DNA from: Sphingobium sp. TCM1
GTDB lineage: Bacteria > Pseudomonadota > Alphaproteobacteria > Sphingomonadales > Sphingomonadaceae
Direction: 5' to 3'
Assembly: GCF_001650725.1 (NCBI RefSeq)
Contig: NZ_LXVX01000006.1
Span: 33,362 to 97,361 of the forward strand
Length of the DNA stretch: 64,000 bases
Shown here: positions 20,692 to 29,872 of the stretch, piece by piece
Position numbering within the stretch: position 1 is the stretch's first letter
Layout: each line of letters begins with the position of its first letter
The notes under the pieces: generated by a model
The model's input: only the letters and a program-made list of their open reading frames with translations
Database searches by the model: none
What the model was told of the DNA's origin: nothing
Position numbers and translations under genes: made by a program

Positions 20692-22035
20692 TCAGACCAG
20701 CGCCATCTCGCCCATCCAAGCGCCAAAGGAAGCGCGGGCGCGCGCGGTATAGGCTTCCTTGCGCTGCTTCTTCTTTACGTCGTCCAGCGTCGGGAACAGG
20801 CCGAAATTGACGTTCATCGGCTGATAGTCCGCCGTCGCCACATTGCCCGTCACATGGCCGAGCAGCGCGCCCAGGGCGGTGTCGGCAGGTGGCGGAGTCA
20901 GCGCTCGGCCCAGCAGTTCGGCCGCCGCGAAGCGCCCCGCGATCAGGCCGATGGCAGCGCTCTCGACATAGCCCTCGCAGCCCGTCATCTGCCCGGCGAA
21001 GCGGATATGGGGCGCGCTCTTCAGACGCAGCGTGGGATCGAGCAGCTTGGGCGACTGGATGAAGGTATTGCGGTGCAGCCCGCCCAGCCGCGCGAACTCG
21101 GCCTTTTCCAGGCCGGGGATGGTGCGGAACAGTTCGACCTGCGCGCCATGTTTCAGCTTGGTCTGGAAACCAACCATGTTCCACAGCGTGCCGCTGGCAT
21201 TGTCCTGCCGCAACTGGACCACGGCATAGGGCCAGCGGCCGGTTTTCGGATTGTCGAGGCCCATGGGCTTCATCGGCCCGTGGCGCAATGTTTCCGGCCC
21301 GCGCGATGCCATCACCTCGATCGGCATACAGCCCTCGAAATAGGGAGTGCTCGCCTCCCATTCCTTGAACTCGGTCTTTTCGCCGTCGATCAGCCCCTGG
21401 ACGAAGGCCTGATACTGGTCCTTGTCCATCGGGCAGTTGATATAATCCTTCCCCTCGCCGCCGCCGGGGCCGATCTTGTCCCAGCGATTGGCCATCCAGC
21501 ACTGGTCCATGTCGATGCTGTCATAATGGACGACCGGGGCGATCGCGTCGAAGAAGGCGAGATGCTCCATCCCCGCCGCCTGGCCGATGCTCTGGGCGAG
21601 CGCGGCGGCGGTCAGCGGGCCGGTCGCGACAATCGTCATGCCTTCGCCGGGCAGCGCGTCGATCCGCTCGCGCACGATCTCGACATTGGGATGGTCGGCC
21701 AGCGCGCGCGTGACGCCGCCGGAAAAGACGTGGCGATCGACCGCCAGCGCCGATCCGGCGGGTACCTTGGCCGGTTCCGCCTGCGCCATGATGAGCGAGT
21801 CCAGTCGCCGCATTTCCTGGTGCAGCAGGCCCACCGCATTCTTGTCGGCATCGTCCGAGCGGAAGCTGTTGGAGCAGACCAGTTCGGCAAGGCCGTCTGT
21901 CTGGTGCGCCGGGGTCATGTCGCCCGCGCCCCGCATTTCGGAAAGGCGGACGCGGATGCCGGCCTGCGCCAGTTGCCAGGCGGCTTCCGATCCGGCGAGG
22001 CCGCCGCCGATGATATGGACCTGATGAATGGACAT
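20692..22035 (-). CDS. trmFO: Folate-dependent tRNA (uracil-54) methyltransferase TrmFO
   Basis: 447 residues from ATG 22035 (AGGCG site upstream); a frame extension to 22242 has no family similarity. TrmFO uses methylenetetrahydrofolate and FAD to make ribothymidine at position 54 of tRNAs. The FAD dinucleotide motif [14 protein letters not shown] is at the N-terminus. Further family motifs are [54 protein letters not shown] and the C-terminal [13 protein letters not shown]. Convergent with the EF-hand gene. Confidence 0.97.
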   Translation of the reverse strand: MSIHQVHIIGGGLAGSEAAWQLAQAGIRVRLSEMRGAGDMTPAHQTDGLAELVCSNSFRSDDADKNAVGLLHQEMRRLDSLIMAQAEPAKVPAGSALAVDRHVFSGGVTRALADHPNVEIVRERIDALPGEGMTIVATGPLTAAALAQSIGQAAGMEHLAFFDAIAPVVHYDSIDMDQCWMANRWDKIGPGGGEGKDYINCPMDKDQYQAFVQGLIDGEKTEFKEWEASTPYFEGCMPIEVMASRGPETLRHGPMKPMGLDNPKTGRWPYAVVQLRQDNASGTLWNMVGFQTKLKHGAQVELFRTIPGLEKAEFARLGGLHRNTFIQSPKLLDPTLRLKSAPHIRFAGQMTGCEGYVESAAIGLIAGRFAAAELLGRALTPPPADTALGALLGHVTGNVATADYQPMNVNFGLFPTLDDVKKKQRKEAYTARARASFGAWMGEMALV

Positions 22036-22147
22036 GGTTCGCCTGACTTCGCACTGTATCGCAGATGGGGTGATGGCGCTCGCCAGTGGGCCATCTTGTC
22101 GTGAGAGGCAAGGAATATAGGGCAGGCGGGGGCGGTGGCGCAGCCGT

Positions 22148-23728
22148 CTAGCGGCACGCGATATTGTTTGCGCGCTCCATGGTGATGAAGCTGATCGTGC
22201 GCGGGGCGAATATCGACCGTCCCGCAGGGTGGCTCGCGCCATTCATCGGAGGCAGTTTGTCCCCGGCGCCCAGTTGCAATAATGTTCCGTTGAGACGGAG
22301 ACTTGAAGAGGAGTGATCGGGTTCGGACAGCGTGTAGCGCATCCCGGCGAGCGGGAGGTCCAGGATCGTCTCTTCCCGGCTACTGTTGTTGATGACCAGC
22401 AGCGCAACGGCGCCACGACCGCCGGAGGCGCAATGGGCGTAGACATGTGCGCCTTCACGCAGCGGGACGCCGGAATCCAGGACCGTCGCCCCCATCAACC
22501 GGCGCCAGAGCAGGGCTGCCCAGTAATTGGCCTTTGGGGTGAGATCCGCAGGTTCCAGTAACGCGTAATCACTGGCGGCGAGCGTGTTATGCATGGCGAC
22601 CTGGACGCCCACTCTGGCCAGCCGGCCGAGTTGGTCCAGATAGCGGAAGCTGTCGACGAAGCGCCCGCTCCATGGATTGCCGCCGCAGGCCGCGTCGGCG
22701 CCCTCGGTCAGCCAGATCGGCTTGCCCGGTGCATGGACGTCGCGCAGAGCCGCATAATAGGCATGGGTCGCGCTGGTCCGCGCCAGCCATTCCTCCGACA
22801 ACGCCTGATCGATGCCGGTCTGTGGCAGGCGGGCCGATGCGCAGCGCTGGGAGGCGGCACCATAATGATGATAGGAAAAGGCATCGATGCCAGGGCCGGA
22901 CGCCGCCAACAATGCGTCGGTTGCGATGGAGCCTGGAATGTGGGGCGGCATACCCCAGGGCGCGGGCGTTTCCGTCGCTGAGCCGGGGCCAAGCAGGATC
23001 ATGTCCGGCGCCTCGCGGTCGACCAGGCGTTTGAACAGGCGGAAATCGCGGCCATAGGCGGCGGCGTCATAGCCCTTTGGCGCGCCGCTCATGCCGGCCA
23101 TGGACGGTTCGTTCATGAACTCCGCGGCGGCGATGCTGCCCCCGGCCCTGCGCGTGTAGGCCAGCCAGCGGCGCGCCTGTGCGTCGGTCCAGACGCCATC
23201 GGCATCGCGCACGCCGGCGCTGATGGCGAAGGATGTGACGATCCTTGCATCCACAGCTTGCGCGAAACGGATGACGTTGCGCCATTGGGTCGGCGTCAAC
23301 ACCCCTTTGAAACCGTCGGGCGTCCGCGCAAGCGGCCTGTCGTCACCAGCGAAATAAATGCTGTTCGCCCAAGTGCCGCTGACTCGCAGATAGGCCGGCC
23401 CCAGCGCTTTGGCGAGGGTGATGAGGCGCGGGCTGGAAAGGTCGATAGGGGGTCGATATTGATAGGCTGAGGGATCGATTCCGGCATGGCCGGCGTCAAC
23501 CCGGCCTGTCGCGTCGACCTTGCTGCCATAAGGTTTCCAGAAAGCGCCGCCGATCACCTCCAGCATTTCGATGTTATAGGATTGAAAGCGCGGGTCGACG
23601 GACGCGATGCGCGGCATATGGGCTGGATCAAGCCTCTGCGGTCCGATTGCGAGCCCATCCGCGCCCTCTCCAGGCGCGACCATGGCAGTGGCTCCGAGCA
23701 TGGCGCAGGCCGCAAGGATATATTTCAT
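22148..23728 (-). CDS. Glycoside hydrolase family 79 (heparanase/beta-glucuronidase-like)
   Basis: 526 residues with a signal peptide (residues 1-23, [17 protein letters not shown] core). GH79 enzymes hydrolyse beta-glucuronides, including heparan sulfate in animals. The acid/base glutamate E207 is in AEFMNEPS and the nucleophile E342 in [14 protein letters not shown]. The following segment ([35 protein letters not shown] in pieces) matches heparanase spacing, and a C-terminal beta domain is present ([15 protein letters not shown]). No polysaccharide-utilisation transporter or regulator is adjacent. Exported, so it probably acts on host, plant or self exopolysaccharide; substrate unknown. Confidence 0.85.
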   Translation of the reverse strand: MKYILAACAMLGATAMVAPGEGADGLAIGPQRLDPAHMPRIASVDPRFQSYNIEMLEVIGGAFWKPYGSKVDATGRVDAGHAGIDPSAYQYRPPIDLSSPRLITLAKALGPAYLRVSGTWANSIYFAGDDRPLARTPDGFKGVLTPTQWRNVIRFAQAVDARIVTSFAISAGVRDADGVWTDAQARRWLAYTRRAGGSIAAAEFMNEPSMAGMSGAPKGYDAAAYGRDFRLFKRLVDREAPDMILLGPGSATETPAPWGMPPHIPGSIATDALLAASGPGIDAFSYHHYGAASQRCASARLPQTGIDQALSEEWLARTSATHAYYAALRDVHAPGKPIWLTEGADAACGGNPWSGRFVDSFRYLDQLGRLARVGVQVAMHNTLAASDYALLEPADLTPKANYWAALLWRRLMGATVLDSGVPLREGAHVYAHCASGGRGAVALLVINNSSREETILDLPLAGMRYTLSEPDHSSSSLRLNGTLLQLGAGDKLPPMNGASHPAGRSIFAPRTISFITMERANNIACR

Positions 23729-23949
23729 CGTCCATCTCCTAAGCGGGTCGGGACATTCAGCAGTCTGTTCAAAGCGTCAAATATTGAATTCTGGGGCATC
23801 CATAGTTTGGGACTATGCCTGACCACCGGCAACCGAAAGGGACGCCCGCGTGACAAATGGATTCGGATCGGCAACAAAAGCCTGTCTGCCGCGTTCGCGC
23901 AGAAGATTTTGCGCGCGGAGCTTTCTCGCGCCCTTTCCGGAGATTATCC
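23729..23949. promoter_or_regulatory. Divergent control region between GH79 gene and sodC
   Basis: 221 nt between divergent starts. It contains the dyad CATAGT-TTGGG-ACTATG at 23799-23815, a possible operator roughly midway. Leftward, TCTCCT just before the GH79 ATG gives an AGGAGA ribosome-binding site. No convincing -35/-10 pair could be chosen for sodC. Confidence 0.35.
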
Positions 23950-24492
23950 ATGAAGATCACGCCCATCCTGCTCGCCGTGCCGCTTGGTTTTGCCATGTCG
24001 GCTTGCGCCACCGCTTCCCCGGATGCGGCCGCGCCCGCCGCGCCCACGGCCCGCGCCAGCCTGGCGGCTGGTGACGGCAGCGCGCGGGGGCAGGCAATGG
24101 TGACCGAGGCGGCGGACGGGCTGCATGTCGTGGTCAAGGCGCAGGGCGTGACGCCGGGCATCCACGCCGTGCATATCCACACCACCGGTACCTGCACCGG
24201 GCCCGACTTCACCAGCGCGGGCGGTCACTGGAACCCGGCCGGGCGGCAGCATGGCAAGGACAATCCCGCTGGTATGCATATGGGCGACATGCCCAACATG
24301 GTCGCCGGGTCGGACGGCGCGGGCGAACTGGAATATGTGGTCGCGCATGGCAGCATCCAGGGCGGCGCGACCCCGCTGCTCGATGCCGATGGCGCGGCTG
24401 TGGTGATCCATGCCCAGGCCGATGACAACAAGACCGACCCGACCGGTAATGCCGGCGGCCGGGTCGCCTGCGGCGTGCTCAAGGTGGGCTGA
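23950..24492 (+). CDS. sodC: Cu/Zn superoxide dismutase, probable lipoprotein
   Basis: 180 residues from ATG 23950. Dismutates superoxide in the periplasm. The N-terminal signal ends FAMSAC with cysteine at residue 19, an acceptable lipobox, followed by an Ala/Pro linker. Metal-site motifs are all present: HAVHIHTTGTC, GGHWNPAGRQHG, MHMGDMPN, VVIHAQADDN and GGRVACGVL, including the two structural cysteines. In-frame upstream codons to 23857 are not conserved. Confidence 0.95.
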   Translation: MKITPILLAVPLGFAMSACATASPDAAAPAAPTARASLAAGDGSARGQAMVTEAADGLHVVVKAQGVTPGIHAVHIHTTGTCTGPDFTSAGGHWNPAGRQHGKDNPAGMHMGDMPNMVAGSDGAGELEYVVAHGSIQGGATPLLDADGAAVVIHAQADDNKTDPTGNAGGRVACGVLKVG

Positions 24493-24504
24493 TCGCGCGG
24501 CCGA

Positions 24505-25077
24505 TCAGGCGGGGGCGACCGGGCCTCCGCCTCCAAATTCGTCCTCAAATTCTCCATAGTCGGCCACGGCCTCGTATCGGGCGCCGCCATGGCCGATCCG
24601 GCTTTCGAACAGGCTAAAGCCGGTGATCGGAAAGGGCGGGCTGGCGAGAGCGGCATGGGCGGCCAGAAAGGCGTCCACCATGCCGCCCGCGCGGCCGAAC
24701 CGCGCCAGGGTGATATGGGGCAGATAGGCGCGACCCTCGGGCGCCAGGCCGGCGGAGACGCAGGCCCGGTCGATCTTCCGGTGCAGTTGCGCCAGCGGAT
24801 CGCGCGGCTGGACGCCGGCCCAGAGCGTGTCCGCCACGCCCTTGCGGTCGAAGCTGCCGACGCCCGACAGGCTGATGTCGAAGGGCGCGAAACGGATCGC
24901 GGCCAGCGCATCGGCAATGTCGTTGGCCTGGTGCCGCTCGACTTCCCCGATGAAGCGCAGGGTCAGGTGCAACTGGTCGTCATCCTGCCAGCGCGCGCCG
25001 GGCACGCCCGCCATCAGTGACAGCAGAAGGGAACGGATCGGTGCGGGCGGGCGGATGGCCACGAACAGACGGTGCAT
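24505..25077 (-). CDS. thpR: RNA 2',3'-cyclic phosphodiesterase (2H family, ThpR/LigT)
   Basis: 190 residues from ATG 25077. 2H phosphoesterase that opens 2',3'-cyclic phosphates on RNA ends. The two catalytic H-x-T-x motifs are HLTLRF (about residue 43) and HITLARF (about residue 120). N-terminus MHRLFVAIRPP is standard for the family. The tail (EFEDEFGGGGPVAPA) is extra. Convergent with sodC, 12 nt between stops. Confidence 0.95.
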   Translation of the reverse strand: MHRLFVAIRPPAPIRSLLLSLMAGVPGARWQDDDQLHLTLRFIGEVERHQANDIADALAAIRFAPFDISLSGVGSFDRKGVADTLWAGVQPRDPLAQLHRKIDRACVSAGLAPEGRAYLPHITLARFGRAGGMVDAFLAAHAALASPPFPITGFSLFESRIGHGGARYEAVADYGEFEDEFGGGGPVAPA

Positions 25078-25199
25078 GGCGCCAATATAGGGACAAGCCG
25101 GTGCTGTGCCACGCATTGATCGGTTTGACTTGAAGTCGGGCGTGGAAGCGCCGATAATAGGAAGGCTGGCGATGAGTGCCGGTGAAGGAGATGATTTTC

Positions 25200-25949
25200 A
25201 TGGCCAACTGGTCCGACCCCCGTCCCGGCACAGAGGCCGGCATTCCGGGCTTTGGCGGCACCACCGCCGCGCGCGGCGAGGCGTTCGACGCCGGGCTGCG
25301 CCGCTACATGCTGTCGGTCTATAATTATATGGCGAGCGGCGTGCTGCTGACGGGCATCGTCGCGCTGCTGTTCGCGTCGAGCGGGCTTGCCTATCAGATA
25401 CTCGCCGGCCCCGGCATACTGAAATATGTCATCATGTTCGCGCCGCTGGCGTTCGTGATGGTGATGAGCTTCGGCATCAACCGCCTGTCGACGGTGACGA
25501 TGCAGGCGCTGTTCTGGGCTTATGCTGCGGTGATGGGTCTGTCGCTCTCGTCGATCTTCCTGGTCTATACCGGCACGTCGATCGCGCAGACCTTCTTCGC
25601 GACCGCCGCCGCCTTCGCGGGCCTCAGTCTCTGGGGCTACACGACGAAGAAGGATCTTTCGGGTTTCGGCACCTTCCTGATCATGGGCCTGGTCGGCCTT
25701 TTCATCGCGATGCTGATCAACCTGTTCCTGAAGTCGAGCGCGATGGACCTGGTCATCAGCTGCCTTGGCGTGCTGCTGTTCGCAGGCCTCACCGCCTATG
25801 ACACGCAGAAGATCAAGAGCATCTACGCCCATGTCGCGGGTACGGACATGATGGGCAAGTCGGTGGTGATGGGGGCGCTGAACCTCTATCTCGACTTCAT
25901 CAACATGTTCCTGTTCCTGCTGCGCTTCATGGGCGGCAACCGCGACTGA
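25200..25949 (+). CDS. Bax inhibitor-1/YccA-family membrane protein
   Basis: 249 residues from ATG 25200, picked because GAAGGAG lies 9 nt upstream; in-frame starts at 25176 and 25191 are less well placed. Seven hydrophobic helices can be traced. Family-typical features are the N-terminal FDAGLRRYMLSVYNYMASGVLLTGIVAL, the GLSLSSIFLVYTG region and the C-terminal LTAYDTQKIK followed by ALNLYLDFINMFLFLLRFMG, with the Asp pair proposed to form a pH sensor in bacterial homologues. Likely a calcium-leak or stress-protective protein; the physiological role is unproven. Followed by a strong terminator. Confidence 0.95.
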   Translation: MANWSDPRPGTEAGIPGFGGTTAARGEAFDAGLRRYMLSVYNYMASGVLLTGIVALLFASSGLAYQILAGPGILKYVIMFAPLAFVMVMSFGINRLSTVTMQALFWAYAAVMGLSLSSIFLVYTGTSIAQTFFATAAAFAGLSLWGYTTKKDLSGFGTFLIMGLVGLFIAMLINLFLKSSAMDLVISCLGVLLFAGLTAYDTQKIKSIYAHVAGTDMMGKSVVMGALNLYLDFINMFLFLLRFMGGNRD

Positions 25950-25973
25950 TCGGCGCGGTTAGGCGGATTAGGG

Positions 25974-26006
25974 AAGGCCCGGTGGAGCGATCCACCGGGC
26001 CTTTTT
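25974..26006 (+). terminator. Rho-independent terminator after the Bax-inhibitor-1 gene
   Basis: Thirteen-base-pair perfect stem AAGGCCCGGTGGA (25974-25986) with TCCACCGGGCCTT (25991-26003), GCGA tetraloop, then further Ts. One of the cleanest terminators in the window. Confidence 0.92.
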
Positions 26007-26071
26007 GTCATGTGCATTGCGCCGACCGCTCTTCGTTTCGAGCATAGTCGGGAAACGGCGACGCGGCGGCA

Positions 26072-26701
26072 TCAGTCCTGCTTCTGCATCTCCGCGATCA
26101 GCGCGCCGTCAATGTCTTTCTGGCGCTGGTAGGCTGGGCGGGCGCGGAGCCTTTCGGCATAGGCGGTATAGGCGGGGCGAGCAGGCATGGTGCCGAAGGC
26201 GAGGCCCCAGTCGATCTGTGACCCGACATAGACGTCGGCAGCCGTAAATTGGTCTCCGCAAATCCAGGCGTCGCCCGATACGGCTTGTTCAAGTGTGTCC
26301 AGCACTGCGTCGAGCGATCCATAGCCGGCGGCGCGCTCGCGCCCCTCGGGCAGGACGAAGCCCATCGCCCTGTTGGTGACGGCGGCCTCCACCGGGCCGG
26401 CGGCGAAGAAGAGCCAGCGGTAATAAGCGTGGCGATCGGCAGGGGGCGGGGCCAGACCGGCGCCGGGGAAGGCGTCCGCCAGATAGGCGCAGATGGCGGC
26501 GCATTCGGTCACGACGCGCCCCTGATGGACGATTGCGGGAACCTTGCCCATCGGATTGATCGTAAGATAGTCGGCGGCCTTCATCGTAGTCCCATAGTCG
26601 AGGATGACGGTTTCATAGACTTCGCCGACCTCTTCCAGCATCCAGCGGGCGATCTGCCCGCGCGACATGGGATTGGTGTAGAAGACGAGATCGAGGGACA
26701 T
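26072..26701 (-). CDS. Glutathione S-transferase family protein
   Basis: 209 residues from ATG 26701. Thioredoxin-like N-terminal domain: LVFYTNPMSRGQIARWMLEE, with serine in the position of the usual catalytic Ser/Cys, and the glutathione-binding cis-proline motif NPMGKVPAI followed by TECAAICAYLAD. The all-helical C-terminal domain carries the N-capping motif QFTAADVYVGSQIDW. A stand-alone gene; substrate cannot be inferred. A longer frame to 26821 contains no conserved residues. Confidence 0.93.
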   Translation of the reverse strand: MSLDLVFYTNPMSRGQIARWMLEEVGEVYETVILDYGTTMKAADYLTINPMGKVPAIVHQGRVVTECAAICAYLADAFPGAGLAPPPADRHAYYRWLFFAAGPVEAAVTNRAMGFVLPEGRERAAGYGSLDAVLDTLEQAVSGDAWICGDQFTAADVYVGSQIDWGLAFGTMPARPAYTAYAERLRARPAYQRQKDIDGALIAEMQKQD

Positions 26702-27180
26702 GGGCAGGCTCTCCTGAATCGAGTGGGCGAAGGGTGCCGCATGGATGCGGTCGGCGCTATCCTGTTCCGCCATGCAAGCCGTCGGTCTGGGACGAAATGG
26801 CCCGCTTACGCCATCCCTCACCGCTCGACAGGCTGGTTAGAGCATTTTCCAATCAGGTGGAATCACCTGATGACTCGGAAAATGCGGCAAACCAAAAACT
26901 TAGAGCGGTCGATCCGGTGCAGCCGGATGGGAAACCGCTCTAAAGTCTCCATGAGGCTGTGGACTGGCAAGGCTCCGCGTTGGCAACCTATCTCAAAATG
27001 CCCCCCTATGCCTCGAATTCGGGCCTGCGATGCCACCCTGAAATGACGGGCGCCGGCGGGAACCGTATAAGCCGTTGTGTAATGGTGGCTTCAGCTTGTG
27101 ACGGATTGGCCAGTTCCGTGCATCATGAACCGATCTTCCCGCGTGCAGACAGGTAATGCCACGGTAGCGCTGCCGTCCGA
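26702..27180. other. 479-nt intergenic region with a dispersed repeat and no supported gene
   Basis: Lies between the divergent-from-repeat GST gene and the histidine kinase stop. It contains a full copy of the ~105-bp palindromic repeat (26839-26944). I see no credible coding sequence in the remaining ~235 nt to 27180; short frames there have no ribosome-binding site or protein-like composition. No RNA gene recognised. Confidence 0.6.
26839..26944 (+). repeat. Dispersed ~105-bp palindromic repeat, full copy A
   Basis: Two hairpin units. Unit 1: GAGCATTTTCC, CAGGTGG-AATCACCTG and GGAAAATGC. Unit 2: TAGAGCGGT, GATCCGGTGCAGCCGGAT and ACCGCTCTA. Homologous to 36112-36210 (same strand) and in part to 30739-30788 (reverse strand). 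Looks like a small non-coding palindromic element or MITE. Confidence 0.8.
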
Positions 27181-28542
27181 TCAAGCCGACGGCAGTCGCA
27201 GCCTTACCAGCAGGCCGCCCAGATCCTCGCTTTCCTCCAGGGCGACGGTGCCGCCATAGATTTCGGCCACGTCGCGGACGATGGCGAGGCCGAGGCCGGT
27301 GCCGGGCTTGCCGGAATCGAGGCGCACGCCGCGGTCGAAGATGCGGACGCGGTCGGCCTCCGGTATGCCCATGCCGTCATCCTCGACCAGGATTTCGACC
27401 ATGCCGGCCGCGCGGCCGACCGTCGCGAAGACGCTGCCGCCGCCATATTTGGCCGCGTTCTCGATCAGGTTGCCGAGCATTTCGTCGAGATCCTGCCGCT
27501 CGACGCGCACGGCAGCCTCCTTGTCGCCGTCCATGTCGACGCGCGCTTCGGGATAGAGGCGCTGCACCGCGCGCTCCACGGCGGTCAGGCTGGCCCAGAC
27601 TTCCGCGCGGCTGTGTGCCGCGCCGCGCCGCCCCACCGCGCGGGCGCGGGCGAGATGATGGTCGACCTGTCGCCGCATCGTCGTCGCCTCGCGGATCACC
27701 GTTTCGCCCAGGTCGGGCGAGCGGGCGGTGGCGGCGTTCATGATGACGGTGAGCGGGGTCTTGAGCGCATGGGCGAGGTTGCCCGCATGGGTGCGGGCTT
27801 CCTCCGCCTGGCGTTCATTATGGGCGAGCAGGGCGTTGAGTTCCTCGACCATGGGCAGCACTTCGGCGGGCATGGGTTCGGTCACGCGATTCTTCTCGCC
27901 CCCTCGCATCCGGATGATTTCCAGCCGTACCTTGCGCAGCGGACGCAGGCCATAGATGGTCTGGAGCGTGGCGAGCACGAACAGGCCGAGCGCGAGCAGG
28001 GTGAAGCTCTTGAAGAGGGTGGAGCGGAGCGTCCTGATCTGCCCGTCCAGCCCCTCGCGCGCCTGCGCGACCATGAACATCCAGCGCGCGTTCGAGCCGG
28101 GCAGGATGACGGTGCGTTCCATGATGCGCAGATCCTCGCCCGGAAACTGCTTGCTGTCATAGACATGGAGATGGCGGTCATGATGTTCCGGCGGCACCTT
28201 GAGCGCGCGGTCCCAGAGCGAGCGCGAGCGCCAGTCCTCATGCCCCTTGGCGCTGATCTGGTAATAGAGGCCGCTATTGGGTTCGAGAAAGCGCTGGTCG
28301 GCGAGTTCGCGGTTGAACAGCACCTCGCCGTCCGGACCGATTTCCGACGCGGCGATCATCGCGGTCAGCACATAGTTCATGCCGTCGTCGAAATTGCGGG
28401 TGATCGCATCCGCCAGCACCCGGTCCAGCGCCACGCCGCCGCCGATCAGCAGCACGCTGATCCACAGAGCCGCGATGCCGATCATCCGCCGGCTGATCGA
28501 GCCGGTGGAGCGGACGGGTGGAGGGGACTGGAGGTCGGTCAT
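27181..28542 (-). CDS. Sensor histidine kinase (PhoQ-like)
   Basis: 453 residues. Two transmembrane helices (about 21-40 and 178-198) flank a periplasmic sensor of about 135 residues. HAMP-like linker, then the H-box NLAHALKTPLTVI with phospho-acceptor H258. ATP-binding motifs: N-box LGNLIENAAKYG, G1 VEDDGMGIP, and GTGLGLAIVRDVAEIYGG. The ALKTPL variant of the H-box is typical of PhoQ-type kinases. It lies downstream of its response regulator on the same strand, separated by a REP-like repeat. A metal or cationic-peptide signal is plausible by analogy but not shown. Confidence 0.95.
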   Translation of the reverse strand: MTDLQSPPPVRSTGSISRRMIGIAALWISVLLIGGGVALDRVLADAITRNFDDGMNYVLTAMIAASEIGPDGEVLFNRELADQRFLEPNSGLYYQISAKGHEDWRSRSLWDRALKVPPEHHDRHLHVYDSKQFPGEDLRIMERTVILPGSNARWMFMVAQAREGLDGQIRTLRSTLFKSFTLLALGLFVLATLQTIYGLRPLRKVRLEIIRMRGGEKNRVTEPMPAEVLPMVEELNALLAHNERQAEEARTHAGNLAHALKTPLTVIMNAATARSPDLGETVIREATTMRRQVDHHLARARAVGRRGAAHSRAEVWASLTAVERAVQRLYPEARVDMDGDKEAAVRVERQDLDEMLGNLIENAAKYGGGSVFATVGRAAGMVEILVEDDGMGIPEADRVRIFDRGVRLDSGKPGTGLGLAIVRDVAEIYGGTVALEESEDLGGLLVRLRLPSA

Positions 28543-28560
28543 GCGGCTTTAGACATTGGC

Positions 28561-28670
28561 CCGAACGGCCGTTCGGCCTGAGCTTGCCGAGCCGGAGGCG
28601 GGCGAAGCCCGACGGCCTTCCTTCCGTTCGAAGAAAAGTGGAGGGCTTCGACTGGCTCAGCCCGAACGGG
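28561..28670. repeat. REP-like inverted repeats (type 1) between response regulator and kinase
   Basis: Left arm GTTCGGCCTGAGCTTGCCGA at about 28571-28590; right arm GGCTTCGACTGGCTCAGCCC then GAACGG at 28644-28669. Same family as 9063-9148. It separates two genes that should be co-transcribed, so it may adjust the ratio of kinase to regulator. Confidence 0.65.
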
Positions 28671-28687
28671 GGGAAAGGAACGCGTGA

Positions 28688-29353
28688 TTACCGCCCCGGC
28701 TCGTCCAGGCTATAGCCGAGGCCGCGGATGGTGGTGATGACGTCGGCGCCCAGCTTCTTGCGGATGCGGGTGACGAACACCTCGATCGTGTTGGAATCAC
28801 GGTCGAAATCCTGATCGTAGATATGCTCGATCAGCTCGGTACGGCTGACCACCTTGCCCTTGTGGTGGAGCAGGTAGGAGAGCAGCTTATATTCCTGCGC
28901 GGTGAGCTTCACCGGATCGCCCTTCAGCGTCACCTTGCCCGAGCGGGTATCGAGGCGGACGTCGCCTGCGGTCAGTTCGCTCGACGCATTGCCAGACGCG
29001 CGGCGGATGAGCGCGCGCAGGCGCGCGATCAGTTCCTCGCTCTGGAACGGCTTGGCGAGATAGTCGTCCGCACCGGCATCGAGACCGGCCACCTTGTCCG
29101 ACCAGCTATCGCGCGCGGTCAGCACCAGCACGGGGAAAGCGCGGCCTTCCTTGCGCCAGCGGTCTAGCACGGTGAGGCCGTCGATGGTGGGAAGGCCCAG
29201 GTCCAGCACAACCGCGTCATAGCTTTCGGTCGCGCCCAGGAAATGGCCGTCCTCGCCATCGGTGGCGAGGTCCACGGCGTAGCCCGCGCCCTCCAGCGTG
29301 TTCCTGAGCTGCTGGCCCAGGCTCGGTTCATCCTCGACGATCAGCAGACGCAT
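28688..29353 (-). CDS. OmpR/PhoP-family response regulator
   Basis: 221 residues. Receiver domain: acidic pocket VEDEP, phospho-acceptor D51 in VVLDLGLP, conserved Thr/Ala in LVLTARDSW and lysine in YLAKPF. The C-terminal winged helix carries KLTAQEYKLLSYLLHHKGKV and the recognition region NTIEVFVTRIRKKLG ending TIRGLGYSLD. Partner of the downstream PhoQ-like kinase. A PepSY-domain gene lies just upstream on the same strand and is likely part of the same unit. Confidence 0.96.
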   Translation of the reverse strand: MRLLIVEDEPSLGQQLRNTLEGAGYAVDLATDGEDGHFLGATESYDAVVLDLGLPTIDGLTVLDRWRKEGRAFPVLVLTARDSWSDKVAGLDAGADDYLAKPFQSEELIARLRALIRRASGNASSELTAGDVRLDTRSGKVTLKGDPVKLTAQEYKLLSYLLHHKGKVVSRTELIEHIYDQDFDRDSNTIEVFVTRIRKKLGADVITTIRGLGYSLDEPGR

Positions 29354-29399
29354 GGGGCTGTTCCGTTTCTGTTATGAATAGGGTTGAAGGGCGCGCCGG

Positions 29400-29714
29400 T
29401 CAGCGCGCCATGCCGATAATATCGCCCGTCCTGCCGTCCGCATCAACCCACATGACCTTGCCGTCCTTCACATATTTCAGGCGATAGCGGTTGGACGAGG
29501 GGTTGAACTCGCTGCCGACATAGGTGGCGCCGCCAACGGCGGCGTCGACGCGACGCTTGATCATCGAGAAAGGCATGACCTGGCCGTCCAGCATAGCGCG
29601 GCGGGCGGCGTCCTGTTCGTCGCGGCGATTGCCGGCGTCGGCGGCGGGGATCGCCACCGCCAGGGCAAGCGCTGCGCCAAGGGCAGCGGTCAGGCTGTTC
29701 CACTTCATCATCAT
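29400..29714 (-). CDS. PepSY domain-containing periplasmic protein
   Basis: 104 residues if the first of three consecutive ATGs is used; starts from 29708 to 29738 cannot be separated because none has a good ribosome-binding site. Signal peptide (KWNSLTAALGAALALAVAIPAADA). The PepSY-type domain shows PFSMIKRRVDAAVGGATYVGSEF and RYRLKYVKDGKVMWVDADGRTGDI, a single beta-hairpin-plus-helix unit. Such small PepSY proteins often sit beside PhoPQ-type systems and may modulate the sensor; here it is first in the unit. Confidence 0.87.
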   Translation of the reverse strand: MMMKWNSLTAALGAALALAVAIPAADAGNRRDEQDAARRAMLDGQVMPFSMIKRRVDAAVGGATYVGSEFNPSSNRYRLKYVKDGKVMWVDADGRTGDIIGMAR

Positions 29715-29779
29715 GGGCATGGCATAGGCGCAGCGCATTGAACAGGTGGTGAATGGCGGTGCGGGATGCTGTTTCCGTT

Positions 29780-29856
29780 TTTCGTCATCCCCGCGCAGGC
29801 GGGTCGAAGAGAGTCACGCGCCTCTCTTCGACCCGCCTGAGCGGGGATGACGATCA
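29780..29856. repeat. Long inverted repeat (type 3, GTCATCCCCGC family)
   Basis: Arms CGTCATCCCCGCGCAGGCGG and onward GTCGAAGAGAG pair with CTCTCTTCGACCCGCCTGAG and GCGGGGATGACG, about 30 bp per arm with few mismatches and a short loop (TCACGCGC). A shorter copy is at 35278-35304. It lies between the SIMPL gene stop and the PepSY gene start. Confidence 0.8.
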
Positions 29857-29872
29857 TGATTTGGCGACGGCC

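Noticed and set aside
26959..27156. 65-codon frame in the large intergenic region
   Set aside because: No ribosome-binding site, no recognisable domain, atypical composition.
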